A stretch of DNA of 64,000 bases from Pantoea piersonii (GTDB lineage: Bacteria > Pseudomonadota > Gammaproteobacteria > Enterobacterales > Enterobacteriaceae), in contig NZ_RARB01000001.1 of assembly GCF_003612015.1 (NCBI RefSeq), positions 372,001 to 436,000 on the forward strand. The letters are read 5' to 3'. The position numbers were made by a program, and so were the translations under genes. Numbering within the stretch: position 1 is the stretch's first letter; every line of letters starts with the position of its first letter. Below the pieces are notes generated by a model. It ran no database searches, was not told where the DNA came from, and saw nothing but the letters and a program-made list of their open reading frames with translations. Of the stretch, positions 19,406-28,328 are shown piece by piece.

Positions 19406-19412
19406 GCGCTGA

Positions 19413-20885
19413 TTAACGCAGGCTCTCCTGCTGGTAGGCGTAGCCCTCTGCGGCAGGGACAAAGCTCAGGCGATGGGTAATGCAGCGCGGGGCGTCTTCG
19501 GCATGATGCGAAACGAACAGCAGCTGCGTGCGGCCTTCGCCAATCAGAATATCGACGAAACGGCGCACCAGCTGGCGGTTGATGGGATCCAGTCCCTGAA
19601 GCGGCTCATCAAGGATCAGCAGCGCCGGATGCTTCACCAGCGCGCGCGCGATCAGCACCAGCCGCTGCTGACCCCAGGAGAGACTGTGGAACGGCGCGTC
19701 GGCCAGCGCGTTGTCCATGCCGAGCAGCGCCAGCCACTGCCGCGCCAGCGCCTTTTGCCGTTCCGATACCGCCTGATAGAGGCCGATCGAATCGAAAAAG
19801 CCGGAGAGGATCACGGTGCGCACGTTCACGCTGACGCGATAGTCGAGATGCAGGCTGCTGCTGACATAGCCGATATGCTGTTTGATATCCCAGATGGTTT
19901 CGCCGCTGCCGCGCCTGATGCCGAACAGCGTGAGATCGTTGCTGTAGCCCTGGGGATGATCGCCAGTGACCAGACTCAGCAGCGTCGATTTACCCGCGCC
20001 GTTAGGGCCGACAATTTGCCAGTGTTCGCCGGCGTTAACCTGCCAGCTCAGCCCGTTAATTACCGCTTTATCATTGTAAGAGACCACGCCGTTGCGCAGT
20101 ATGACGCGCGGCGCATCCGCTGCCAGCTGTGGAAGCTGATCGGGGGCGTCCGGCTCCGGCAGGGCCATCCCCTCCAGCTGTTCGCTGTGCGCCAGCTGCG
20201 CCACCAGCGCCTCCGCCAGGATCGCATCGCGCGCGCCGACGTGGGTCAGGGTGCACTCCGCAAGCACGCCTACCTGCTGAATAAAATCGGGAATATCGTC
20301 AAAACGGTTGAGCACCAGCACCAGAGCGACATCAGGCTGCTGCAGGCTCGCCAGCGTCTCCGTCAGGCTGGCGCGCGAGGCGACATCAAGGCCGTCAAAG
20401 GGCTCGTCGAGGATCAGCAGATCGGGCTGTTTCATCAGCGCCTGACAGAGCAGGACTTTGCGCGTCTCGCCGGTGGAAAGATATTTAAAGCGCCGGTCGA
20501 GCAGATAACCAATCCTGAACCGCTCCGCCAGCGCCAGTGCGCGCGCGTTATCTTTTATCTCGTCCTGGATAATCTCCAGCGCGGTGCGGCCGGTATCATC
20601 TTCGCCTTCGCTCAGCAGATCGGTGTTGTTGCGCTGCCATTCATCGGTGACCAGCTTTTGCAGCTGCTCCAGCGACAGACGCGTCGGACGCGCGAACTGG
20701 CTGATAAAATCGCCTTTTTCCGGCGTCAGCTCGCCCGCCAGCGCGCGCGCCAGCGACGATTTGCCGCTGCCGTTGGCGCCGACAAAGGCCCAGCTCTGGC
20801 CGCCTGTCAGCCGCAAATCGTTAAGGTTGAGTAATCGGGTGTCGCTAAGACGAAACGTGCCTTGCGAAATTTGCAATGAAGCCAT
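19413..20885 (-). CDS. modF: Molybdate ABC-type ATPase ModF
   Basis: ModF is a soluble double ABC ATPase associated with molybdenum genes; its exact role is not settled. It has 490 residues, like the E. coli protein. The first ABC half has Walker A FVGANGSGKSSLARAL and Walker B DLLILDEPFDGLD. The second has Walker A IVGPNGAGKSTLLSL, signature SWGQQRLVLIARAL and Walker B LLILDEPLQGLDP. The first half has the signature STGETRKVLLCQAL. It lies 76 bp downstream of modE on the same strand. Confidence 0.97.
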   Translation of the reverse strand: MASLQISQGTFRLSDTRLLNLNDLRLTGGQSWAFVGANGSGKSSLARALAGELTPEKGDFISQFARPTRLSLEQLQKLVTDEWQRNNTDLLSEGEDDTGRTALEIIQDEIKDNARALALAERFRIGYLLDRRFKYLSTGETRKVLLCQALMKQPDLLILDEPFDGLDVASRASLTETLASLQQPDVALVLVLNRFDDIPDFIQQVGVLAECTLTHVGARDAILAEALVAQLAHSEQLEGMALPEPDAPDQLPQLAADAPRVILRNGVVSYNDKAVINGLSWQVNAGEHWQIVGPNGAGKSTLLSLVTGDHPQGYSNDLTLFGIRRGSGETIWDIKQHIGYVSSSLHLDYRVSVNVRTVILSGFFDSIGLYQAVSERQKALARQWLALLGMDNALADAPFHSLSWGQQRLVLIARALVKHPALLILDEPLQGLDPINRQLVRRFVDILIGEGRTQLLFVSHHAEDAPRCITHRLSFVPAAEGYAYQQESLR

Positions 20886-20961
20886 GATTTATCCCATTTT
20901 ATGCACTGTATTACCGAGTTGTAACCACAGCTGTCAGGGAAGTCAAATCATGGCGCATCGA

Positions 20962-21744
20962 TCAGAGCAGCGTAGCAATAATCGCGTGTTCGGCATTAAA
21001 ACTCGCCGTCACGCTCTCTCCTGGCTGCAGATTCTGCTGCTGCACCTGCTGATTAGGCAGCGTCGCGCAGAGGATTTCGCCGCTCGGCAGGGTCATCAGC
21101 ACTTCGCTCATCTGCTCTCCTGGCTCAATCTGACTCACCTGCGCGTTGAGCTGATTATCCGCCTGCGACGCCTCGCGGCTGACCTGAATCCATGGCGCTT
21201 TAATCAGCACAAGAACCTCTTTGCCCGCTTCGAGCTGCAAGCGCTCGACGCTGCGCTGGGTCAGCGCGACGTTAAGCTGGGTTGCGCCGTCCGCCAGCCG
21301 CACCTGAAGGCGCTGCACCACATGCTGTTCGTCATGCGCCACCACGGTGCCGAATAGCTGGTTGCGCGCGCTGGTCTGCAACGAAAAGCGCGCGATGGTC
21401 GCCAGCAGGCTGTCGAGGGGTACTGAGTCGTTTTGCAGGGCGTCGAACGCCTTTTGCTGAATCTGTTCCAGCAGCTGAAACAGCTGAATAAGACGCTCGC
21501 CGTAGCGCGTCAGCTGCGCGCCGCCGCCGCCTTTGCCGCCGGTGGCGCGATCCACCAGGGTTTCGTCAGCCAGCTGGTTCATCTCGTTGATCGCGTCCCA
21601 GGCGCTTTTATAGCTGATGCCCGCCAGCTTCGCGCCCTGGCTGATAGAGCCGGTTTCGCGGATGCGTTTCAGTAACGTCATACGGCGCGGATCGGCAAAC
21701 AGCTTCTGCTGCAGCCGGATGGTAAGGGAAAGTTCAGCCTGCAT
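20962..21744 (-). CDS. modE: Molybdate-responsive regulator ModE
   Basis: ModE binds molybdate and then represses modABC and activates genes such as moaA. It has 260 residues from the ATG at 21744, which has GGAG 8 bp upstream; a longer frame from 21810 lacks support. The N-terminal winged helix (about 1-120) includes RIRETGSISQGAKLAGISYKSAWDAINEMN and the glycine-rich ATGGKGGGGA wing. Two MOP/TOBE molybdate-binding domains follow (about 125-260), with TSARNQLFGTV and GKEVLVLIKAPW. It is divergent from acrZ and modABC. Confidence 0.97.
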   Translation of the reverse strand: MQAELSLTIRLQQKLFADPRRMTLLKRIRETGSISQGAKLAGISYKSAWDAINEMNQLADETLVDRATGGKGGGGAQLTRYGERLIQLFQLLEQIQQKAFDALQNDSVPLDSLLATIARFSLQTSARNQLFGTVVAHDEQHVVQRLQVRLADGATQLNVALTQRSVERLQLEAGKEVLVLIKAPWIQVSREASQADNQLNAQVSQIEPGEQMSEVLMTLPSGEILCATLPNQQVQQQNLQPGESVTASFNAEHAIIATLL

Positions 21745-21878
21745 AGTCGCTTCTCCAGAAGATGTGAATGCAACGATCATAGCGGTGTCGGACGTAAAAA
21801 GTAAAAGCACGAAAAGGGCAGTGCGTTTTTTTCCTCAGACGTTACAATCACTTTTTTGCTTTGCTGAGTGAGACTTCC

Positions 21879-22031
21879 ATGCTGGAACTGATTAAAAGCC
21901 TTGCTGTGGCGGTGATTATGGTGCCGGTGGTAATGGCGATTATGCTGGGCCTGATTTATGGTCTGGGCGAGGTGTTCAACGTCATCTCGAAATTTGGCCG
22001 CCGCGAGCACTCTTCACGCTCCACCCATTGA
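21879..22031 (+). CDS. acrZ: AcrB-associated small membrane protein AcrZ
   Basis: AcrZ is a one-helix inner-membrane protein that binds AcrB and tunes AcrAB-TolC drug efflux. The 50-residue product begins [20 protein letters not shown], which closely matches E. coli AcrZ (YbhT), and ends in a charged tail [10 protein letters not shown]. The position between modE and modA is the same as in E. coli. It is too short for most ORF callers. A terminator follows 8 bp after its stop. Confidence 0.93.
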   Translation: MLELIKSLAVAVIMVPVVMAIMLGLIYGLGEVFNVISKFGRREHSSRSTH

Positions 22032-22038
22032 TTTCCCG

Positions 22039-22063
22039 ACGCCCGCTTAAGCGGGCGTTTTTA
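22039..22063 (+). terminator. Intrinsic terminator after acrZ
   Basis: The stem ACGCCCGC/GCGGGCGT with loop TTAA is followed by a T-run. Confidence 0.9.
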
Positions 22064-22123
22064 TTGCGCCCGCTCAACCTTCTCCTTTTCCTGCCGATAA
22101 TTTTGTAACGCTCCCCACATCTG

Positions 22124-22147
22124 CGTTGTATCATCGCTTACATAACG
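22124..22147. promoter_or_regulatory. ModE box of modABC
   Basis: This 24-bp site has arms CGTTGTAT and ACATAACG around 8 bp. It ends 18 bp before the modA start. The form agrees with the E. coli modA ModE operator as I recall it, where ModE-molybdate represses transport genes. Confidence 0.8.
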
Positions 22148-22165
22148 CATAACAGGAGAAAACTC

Positions 22166-22939
22166 ATGACATTTCGTTCGTACCGCTGGGGGCTTGCCGC
22201 TGCGCTGAGCGTCACGCTGGCCGGGCAGGCTGTGGCCGCTGAAAAAGTGACTGTCTTCGCCGCCGCGTCGCTGACCAACGCGCTGCAGGAAATTGCGACG
22301 CAATATAAAAAGAAAACCGACGTGGAAGTGGTGTCCTCTTTTGCCTCCTCCTCCACGCTGGCGCGCCAGATTGAACAGGGCGCGCCCGCCGATCTCTTTA
22401 TTTCAGCCGATCAGCAGTGGATGGATGACGCCGTCGCGAAAAAGAGCATGGATGACGCCACGCGCGTGACCTTGCTCGGTAACGAGCTGGTGCTGGTCGC
22501 GCCGCGCAGCGACAGCGCGAAGCCCGTTACGCTGAATGAACAAACCGACTGGAAAAGCCTGCTGAAAGGCGAACGTCTGGCGGTAGGCGATCCTGACCAT
22601 GTTCCGGCCGGCATCTATGCGCAGGAAGCGCTGCAAAAGCTGGGTGCCTGGCAGACGGTATCGCCGTCGCTGGCGCGCGCCAATAACGTCCGCGCCGCGC
22701 TGGCGCTGGTGGAGCGCAATGAGACGCCTTACGGCATCGTCTACGGTTCGGACGCGGTCGCCAGCGATAAAGTGCAGGTGGTCGGTACTTTCCCGGCCTC
22801 CAGCCATAAGCCGGTTGAATATCCCATGGCGATAGTAAAAGCGCATAATAACGCCGCCGTTAAGGCGTTTTATGATTATCTGAAAGGCCCGGAAGCGGCC
22901 GCAGTGTTTAAACAGTACGGATTCTCCCCGAAAGCATGA
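22166..22939 (+). CDS. modA: Molybdate-binding periplasmic protein ModA
   Basis: ModA captures molybdate or tungstate in the periplasm for the ModBC transporter. It has 257 residues. The signal peptide ends GQAVAA, followed by EKVTVFAAASLTNALQEIA, whose Ser and Ala backbone contact the oxyanion in the family. SSSTLARQIEQGAPADLFISAD and GNELVLVAPRSDS are further family blocks. The ATG has CAGGAGAAAACTC upstream and a ModE box just before that. modB begins inside its stop codon. Confidence 0.97.
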   Translation: MTFRSYRWGLAAALSVTLAGQAVAAEKVTVFAAASLTNALQEIATQYKKKTDVEVVSSFASSSTLARQIEQGAPADLFISADQQWMDDAVAKKSMDDATRVTLLGNELVLVAPRSDSAKPVTLNEQTDWKSLLKGERLAVGDPDHVPAGIYAQEALQKLGAWQTVSPSLARANNVRAALALVERNETPYGIVYGSDAVASDKVQVVGTFPASSHKPVEYPMAIVKAHNNAAVKAFYDYLKGPEAAAVFKQYGFSPKA

Positions 22940-23625
22940 TACTCAGCGATCCCGAATGGCAGGCGGTAATGCTCAGCCTGAAAGTCTCCAGCATTGCAGT
23001 GCTGTTTAGCCTGCCGTTTGGCATCCTTGTGGCCTGGATTCTGGTGCGCTGCCGGTTTCCAGGCAAATCTGTGCTCGACAGCATTATTCATCTGCCGCTG
23101 GTGTTGCCGCCGGTGGTGGTCGGCTATCTGCTGCTGATCGGCCTGGGACGACGCGGCGTGATCGGCCAGTATCTGTATGACTGGTTCGGCTTCAGCTTCG
23201 CCTTTAGCTGGCGCGGCGCGGCGCTCGCCTCTGCGGTGATCGCCTTTCCGCTGATGGTACGCGCTATCCGGCTGGCGCTGGAAGCGGTAGATATGCGGCT
23301 GGAGCAGGCGGCGCGCACGCTCGGCGCCGGACGCTGGCGCGTCTTTTTCACTATCACGCTGCCGCTGACGTTGCCCGGCATAATCGTCGGCACCGTGCTG
23401 GCTTTTGCCCGTTCGCTGGGCGAGTTCGGCGCGACCATTACCTTTGTCTCCAATATCCCGCAGGAGACGCGTACGTTGCCGCTGGCGATGTTTACCCTGA
23501 TCGAAACCCCTGGCGCTGAGGGCGCGGCGGCGCGTCTCTGCGTTATCGCGATCGCGCTGGCGCTGCTCTCCCTGATGATTTCCGAATGGCTGGCGCGCTG
23601 GGGCCGCAAAAGGATGGGCGCCTGA
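22936..23625 (+). CDS. modB: Molybdate ABC transporter permease ModB
   Basis: ModB is the membrane component of the molybdate importer. It has 229 residues and about five transmembrane helices. The EAA loop reads [22 protein letters not shown], and [14 protein letters not shown] is characteristic of molybdate permeases. The ATG overlaps modA by 4 bp, and modC starts on the last base of its stop. Confidence 0.97.
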   Translation: MILSDPEWQAVMLSLKVSSIAVLFSLPFGILVAWILVRCRFPGKSVLDSIIHLPLVLPPVVVGYLLLIGLGRRGVIGQYLYDWFGFSFAFSWRGAALASAVIAFPLMVRAIRLALEAVDMRLEQAARTLGAGRWRVFFTITLPLTLPGIIVGTVLAFARSLGEFGATITFVSNIPQETRTLPLAMFTLIETPGAEGAAARLCVIAIALALLSLMISEWLARWGRKRMGA

Positions 23626-24683
23626 TGCTGACGCTGAATTTTTCACAACGGCTGGGGGATCACCAGCTCGATATCGACGCGCAGATCCCGGCGAAGGGCA
23701 TTACTGCGGTATTCGGCGTCTCCGGCGCGGGCAAGACGTCACTGATCAACGCCATCAGCGGCCTGACGCAGCCGCAACGCGGCACGATCGCGCTAAATGA
23801 CCGTGTGCTGCTCGACGTAGAGAAAGGCGTGATGCTGCCGCCGGAAAAACGCCGCGTCGGCTATGTCTTTCAGGATGCACGGCTGTTTCCGCACTACCGC
23901 GTGCGCGGTAATTTACACTACGGCATGTCGTCCGCGATGAAAGGGCAGTTCGACGCGCTGGTCACGCTGCTGGGGCTGGAAACGTTGCTGGATCGCTTTC
24001 CGCTGTCGCTTTCGGGCGGTGAAAAACAGCGTGTCGCCATTGGCCGTGCGCTGCTGAGCGCGCCCGATATTTTGCTGATGGACGAACCACTCGCCTCGCT
24101 CGATCTGCCGCGCAAGCGCGAGCTGATGCCCTATCTGCAGAAGCTGGCGAAGCAGGTCGAAATCCCGGTGCTCTACGTGACCCACAGCCTTGATGAAATT
24201 TTACAGCTGGCGGAGAACGTGCTGGTGCTCGATCGCGGCGGCGTGAAGGCTTTCGGCCCGCTGGAAAAGGTCTGGAGCAGCAGTGCGATGCGTCCCTGGC
24301 TGCCGCTGAGCGAGCTGACCAGCGTGCTGCGCGTGCAGGTGCTGGAACACCATCCCGATTATCCGATGAGCGCACTGTCGCTCGGCGACCAGCATATCTG
24401 GGTGAGCCGGGTTAACCATCCGGTAAAAACGCCGCTGCGTATTCGTATCGCCTCGGCGGACGTCTCGCTGGCGCTGCAGCCGCCGCAGCACAGCTCGATT
24501 CGCAATATATTGCCGGCGCAGGTGGTAGAGCTGCTTGAGGTGGGCGATCAGGTTGAGGTTCGCTTGCGTATCGGCGTCAGCGAACTCTGGGCGCGCATTT
24601 CGCCCTGGGCGCGGGATGAGCTGGGCATTCGGCCGGATCAGTGGCTCTATGCCCAGATTAAAAGCGTGTCAGTCACCGCCTGA
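23625..24683 (+). CDS. modC: Molybdate ABC transporter ATP-binding protein ModC
   Basis: ModC powers ModB. It has 352 residues from ATG 23625, which overlaps the modB stop as TGATG; a frame open from 23586 runs further upstream. The ABC domain has Walker [15 protein letters not shown], signature [15 protein letters not shown] and Walker [13 protein letters not shown]. The C-terminal MOP domain (about 290-350) can bind molybdate. Its stop codon is directly next to the stop codon of the convergent gene ybhA. Confidence 0.97.
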   Translation: MLTLNFSQRLGDHQLDIDAQIPAKGITAVFGVSGAGKTSLINAISGLTQPQRGTIALNDRVLLDVEKGVMLPPEKRRVGYVFQDARLFPHYRVRGNLHYGMSSAMKGQFDALVTLLGLETLLDRFPLSLSGGEKQRVAIGRALLSAPDILLMDEPLASLDLPRKRELMPYLQKLAKQVEIPVLYVTHSLDEILQLAENVLVLDRGGVKAFGPLEKVWSSSAMRPWLPLSELTSVLRVQVLEHHPDYPMSALSLGDQHIWVSRVNHPVKTPLRIRIASADVSLALQPPQHSSIRNILPAQVVELLEVGDQVEVRLRIGVSELWARISPWARDELGIRPDQWLYAQIKSVSVTA

Positions 24684-25502
24684 TTACAGCAGCTGCTGCT
24701 GAATAACCGCAGCGATGCCTGGTTCAAGGTTGGTGCCGATCACCTGTTTCGCACGCGCCTTAATCGCCTCGTCGGCGTTGCCCATCGCCACGCCCAGCCC
24801 GACGGCTTCCAGCATGCTGAGATCGTTATAGTTGTCGCCGAAGGCGATGACGTCCTGCATGCTGAGGCCCAGCGAGGCGACCCACTCCGCCAGCCGCCGG
24901 CCTTTGCTGTTGCCGCGCTGCGCGATATCGACCTGATCGTGCCACGACCATTCGCACGCCAGCCCCAGCTCCGCTTCCACCTGGTTCGCGAACCGCTGCA
25001 GTTCGTCGGTGTTTTCATGCGAGAGCGCGAACTTCCAGATTGATTGCGCCTCGCGTGCCGCCGTCGCCAGGTCAGGCACCTGAACAAACAGCGGTCGCTG
25101 ATGCGGCGGCAGCGATTCCGCCCACTTCAGCGTGCGCGTCACATGTCCCGTTGGCGTCTGGTAGAGCATCGCATCGTCAACGTAGAGCAAGCCATGGATA
25201 CCCTTCTCATCTAACATCTCAATCACGCGCAGCGCCTGATCCTTATCCAGCGGATCGGCAGCCAGTACCTTTTTTGCCTGATAATCATACAAATAAGTGC
25301 CGTTACAGCAGATTGCGGGTGTATCGAGTTCCAGCGCCTGATAAAAAGGGTGGATAGCGCAGTGGTGACGACCGGTGACGATAGCCACCTTGACGCCAGC
25401 CTGACGCGCGCGCTTCAGCGCCTCGATCGACTGGGGCAGGATGGTTTTAGCGGGCGTCAGCAGGGTGCCGTCGAGGTCGAGGGCAATTACGCGATAGCTC
25501 AT
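24684..25502 (-). CDS. ybhA: HAD-family pyridoxal phosphatase YbhA
   Basis: A Cof-type HAD phosphatase; the E. coli protein dephosphorylates pyridoxal phosphate and other phosphosugars. It has 272 residues. Motif I is ALDLDGTLLTP with the nucleophilic Asp near residue 9. Motif II is VTGRHH, and motif IV is AFGDNYNDLSMLEAVGLGVAMGNA. The C2-type cap lies between. The gene faces pgl across a 159-bp divergent spacer. Confidence 0.93.
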   Translation of the reverse strand: MSYRVIALDLDGTLLTPAKTILPQSIEALKRARQAGVKVAIVTGRHHCAIHPFYQALELDTPAICCNGTYLYDYQAKKVLAADPLDKDQALRVIEMLDEKGIHGLLYVDDAMLYQTPTGHVTRTLKWAESLPPHQRPLFVQVPDLATAAREAQSIWKFALSHENTDELQRFANQVEAELGLACEWSWHDQVDIAQRGNSKGRRLAEWVASLGLSMQDVIAFGDNYNDLSMLEAVGLGVAMGNADEAIKARAKQVIGTNLEPGIAAVIQQQLL

Positions 25503-25661
25503 GGCTTATTCCGTCAGAAGGGATTAAAGAGGCATCGAGTCTACACCGGGGCGCGGTCCTGAGACAAAAAGCAGGGCACAAATGATCCCGGCGCACCGTA
25601 GAAAAAGAGACTACAGTGAGCCACAGACACAATACTGACAGGCTGCGAACAAGGAGAATGC

Positions 25662-26660
25662 ATGAAACAAGTCGTTTATACCGCCAGTCCCGAGAGCCAG
25701 CAGATCCACGCGTGGCGGTTAGATGAAGAGGGCGCACTTTCGCTGTTGCAGGTGACGGATGTCTCCGGCCAGGTTCAGCCGATGGTGGTCAGCCCGAAGA
25801 AAGATTTCCTGTACGTCGGCGTGCGTCCGAACTTCCGCGTAGTGGCGTTTCGTATTGCTGCCGACGGCACCCTGAGCGAGGCGGGCGAAGCGCCGCTGCC
25901 GGGCAGCCCGACCCACATTTCCACCGATCGGACAGGCAACTATCTGTTTTGCGGCTCCTATAACGACGCCTGCGTCAGCATCAGTCCGATTGGCGAAGAT
26001 GGCTTGCCGCAGGCGCCCTCTCAGGTGATCCGCGAGCTGGATGGTTGTCACTCCGCCAATATCGATAACGCCAACCAGACGCTGTTCGTCCCGGCGCTGA
26101 AGCAGGATCGTATTTGCCTCTATTCCCTGAGCGCCGACGGCAAGCTGGCGCCGCGCGCGCAGGCGCAGGTGACCACGGTAGAGGGCGCGGGTCCGCGCCA
26201 TATGGCGTTTCATCCCAACGGCAGCTACGCCTACTGCGTGAACGAGCTGGACAGTACCGTTGACGTCTGGTCGCTGAATAATGCGCACGGCGAAGTCGAG
26301 CGCGTGCAGTCGCTGGATATGATGCCGCCGGGCTTTAACGAGACCCGCTGGGCAGCGGATATTCATCTGACGCCTGACGGCCGCTTCCTGTACGCCTGCG
26401 ATCGTACCAGCAGCACCATTACGATATTCAGCGTCAGCGAAGATGGCGGCCTGCTCTCAATCGAAGGCTATCAGCCAACGGAAACGCAGCCGCGCGGCTT
26501 TAATATCGATAACAGCGGCCGTTATCTGGTGGCGTCAGGACAGAAGTCGCACCATATCGAAGTTTACCGTATCAGCGAGCCGCAAGGATTGCTGACGCCG
26601 CTGGCGCGCTATGCGGTGGGTCAGGGCCCAATGTGGGTGGTGATCCATCAGCTGGATTAA
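25662..26660 (+). CDS. pgl: 6-phosphogluconolactonase Pgl (YbhE type)
   Basis: Pgl hydrolyses 6-phosphogluconolactone to 6-phosphogluconate in the oxidative pentose phosphate pathway. It has 332 residues and belongs to the seven-bladed beta-propeller lactonases. The N-terminus [18 protein letters not shown] and the segments [24 protein letters not shown] and [23 protein letters not shown] are typical. CAAGGAGAATGC precedes the ATG. A terminator follows. Confidence 0.96.
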   Translation: MKQVVYTASPESQQIHAWRLDEEGALSLLQVTDVSGQVQPMVVSPKKDFLYVGVRPNFRVVAFRIAADGTLSEAGEAPLPGSPTHISTDRTGNYLFCGSYNDACVSISPIGEDGLPQAPSQVIRELDGCHSANIDNANQTLFVPALKQDRICLYSLSADGKLAPRAQAQVTTVEGAGPRHMAFHPNGSYAYCVNELDSTVDVWSLNNAHGEVERVQSLDMMPPGFNETRWAADIHLTPDGRFLYACDRTSSTITIFSVSEDGGLLSIEGYQPTETQPRGFNIDNSGRYLVASGQKSHHIEVYRISEPQGLLTPLARYAVGQGPMWVVIHQLD

Positions 26661-26674
26661 GATTGCCTGTTCAG

Positions 26675-26705
26675 GCGTGCGGGGTAGCGGCTCCGCACGC
26701 TTTTT
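26675..26705 (+). terminator. Intrinsic terminator after pgl
   Basis: The stem GCGTGCGG/CCGCACGC with a 10-nt loop is followed by T5. It isolates pgl from the rpn gene. Confidence 0.85.
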
Positions 26706-26794
26706 CTAAAGTGCTCAACGCCGCTGCAAGATCAATATTGCGCTTTTTTGCCTGTGACAGGATACGCGGATTGTTTTTTTCGGAATCAGGAAAG

Positions 26795-27727
26795 ATGAAG
26801 AAGAGCAACCGTACGCCTACCCCGCATGACGCCGCGTTCCGGCAGTTTCTCGGCCAGCCGGAAATCGCCCGCGATTTTATGCTTATCCACCTTCCACCCG
26901 AACTGCGCGCCGTCTGCGATCTCTCCACCCTGAAGCTGGAGTCCGGCTCTTTTGTCGAAGACGATCTGCGTCAGTACTTCAGCGATGTGCTCTATAGCCT
27001 GAAAACTACTACTGGCGATGACAGCTATGTTCATGTCCTGATTGAGCACCAGTCTACGCCGGACAAGCATATGGCGTTCAGACTGTTGCGTTATGCGGTC
27101 GCTGCCATGCAGCGCCATCTGGATGCAGGCCATAAAAAACTGCCGCTGGTGATACCGGTACTCTTCTATGCCGGTAAACGCAGCCCCTATCCATGGTCCA
27201 CCTGCTGGCTGGATGAGTTCAGCGATCCGGCGCTGGCATCGCGGCTTTACGGCACGCCTTTTCCGCTGGTAGACGTAACCGTTATTCCTGACGAAGAGAT
27301 CGCTGGCCATCGCACCATGGCCGCGCTGACGCTGCTGCAAAAACATATTCATCAGCGCGATCTGAGCGAGATGCTGGACAAGCTGGCCTCTATTCTGCTG
27401 GCCGGTTATCTCTCTTCATCGCAGGTAATATCGCTGGTACACTATATTATTCAGGCTGGCGAAAGCTCAGACGCCGAAGCCTTTGTTCGCAAACTGGCAC
27501 AACGGATGCCGCAGCAGGGGGACCTCTTGATGACCATTGCAGAACAGCTTGAACAGAAGGGTATTGAGAAAGGCATCGAAAAAGGTATTCAGTTAGGCCG
27601 TCAGGAAGGCCGTAACGAAGGCAAACTTGAAGTTGCCCGCCGTCTGCTGGAGATGGGCATGCCGAGTGACGCTGTACAGCAGGCGACGGGCCTGAGCGAG
27701 GCGGAGCTGGCGCAGATCCGCCACTAA
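26795..27727 (+). CDS. Rpn-family (PD-(D/E)XK) recombination-promoting nuclease
   Basis: This belongs to the YhgA-like/Rpn family (RpnA-E in E. coli), a DNA endonuclease family linked to recombination and phage defence. It has 310 residues from ATG 26795, which follows AGGAAAG; an upstream frame from 26633 is unlikely. The nuclease core has HDAAFRQFLGQPEIARDFM, Asp64 in YFSDVLYSL and Glu84-x-Gln86 in VLIEHQST. The C-terminus has tandem GIEK tetrapeptides (residues 256-263), then a small helical end KLEVARRLLEMGM. It is inserted between pgl and ybhB relative to E. coli. Confidence 0.9.
   Translation: MKKSNRTPTPHDAAFRQFLGQPEIARDFMLIHLPPELRAVCDLSTLKLESGSFVEDDLRQYFSDVLYSLKTTTGDDSYVHVLIEHQSTPDKHMAFRLLRYAVAAMQRHLDAGHKKLPLVIPVLFYAGKRSPYPWSTCWLDEFSDPALASRLYGTPFPLVDVTVIPDEEIAGHRTMAALTLLQKHIHQRDLSEMLDKLASILLAGYLSSSQVISLVHYIIQAGESSDAEAFVRKLAQRMPQQGDLLMTIAEQLEQKGIEKGIEKGIQLGRQEGRNEGKLEVARRLLEMGMPSDAVQQATGLSEAELAQIRH
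27530..27727 (+). CDS. Possible internal RpnS-type product of the rpn gene
   Basis: An in-frame ATG at codon 246 of rpn is preceded by AGGGGGA at 27516-27522 with a 7-bp gap, a better ribosome site than that of the full gene. Translation from here gives 65 residues: the GIEK repeats plus the C-terminal helical domain (MTIAEQLEQKGIEKGIEKG onward). In E. coli a small protein made from such an internal start has been described as blocking the full-length nuclease. Here expression is inferred from sequence alone. Confidence 0.6.
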   Translation: MTIAEQLEQKGIEKGIEKGIQLGRQEGRNEGKLEVARRLLEMGMPSDAVQQATGLSEAELAQIRH

Positions 27728-27774
27728 CCCTTGCTATAGCGGCGCCGCTTTTCGCGGGCCGCATCCACTTCCCG

Positions 27775-28251
27775 TTACGAGTACTTCACCGTTATTGAAG
27801 CGCTCGCCAGCGCATGAAAATGTACGTTGAAGCCGACCATCGCGCCGCTCGCCTCAGCATCCACCTCGATTTTTTCTACATCCAGCGCATGCACGGTAAA
27901 AATATAGCGATGGCTTTCGCCCTGCGGCGGTGCCGCGCCGCCGTAGCCCGCTTTGCCGAAATCGGTACGCGTCTGCAATGCGCCCGGCGGCAGCATCGAC
28001 TGGCCTGAACCGGCGCCTTGCTCCAGCAGGCGGGTGCTGGCGGGAATATTCACCACCACCCAGTGCCACCAGCCGGAACCGGTCGGCGCATCGGGATCGT
28101 AACAGGTGACGACGAAGCTTTTCGTACCCTCCGGCACCTCGTCCCACGCCAGATGCGGGGAGATATTATCGCCCTGGTAGCCCATACCGTTAAACACCTG
28201 GCGCTCCGGCATCTTGTCGCCGTCTTTAAAATCATTGCTGAAAACGCGCAT
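27775..28251 (-). CDS. ybhB: PEBP/Raf-kinase-inhibitor-like protein YbhB
   Basis: A phosphatidylethanolamine-binding-protein fold of unknown bacterial role. It has 158 residues. DPDAPTGSGWWHWVVVNIPA and SHRYIFTVHALD form the anion-binding pocket of the family. It lies downstream of bioA on the same strand (77-bp gap), as in E. coli, and is probably read from the bioA promoter. Confidence 0.95.
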   Translation of the reverse strand: MRVFSNDFKDGDKMPERQVFNGMGYQGDNISPHLAWDEVPEGTKSFVVTCYDPDAPTGSGWWHWVVVNIPASTRLLEQGAGSGQSMLPPGALQTRTDFGKAGYGGAAPPQGESHRYIFTVHALDVEKIEVDAEASGAMVGFNVHFHALASASITVKYS

Positions 28252-28328
28252 CTTCTCTCCTCGATTGTCAGGACCTGTTCACTGCGAACGTTCTCCATCT
28301 TATCCAAAAAAGCAGGCGGTTCCAGTGG

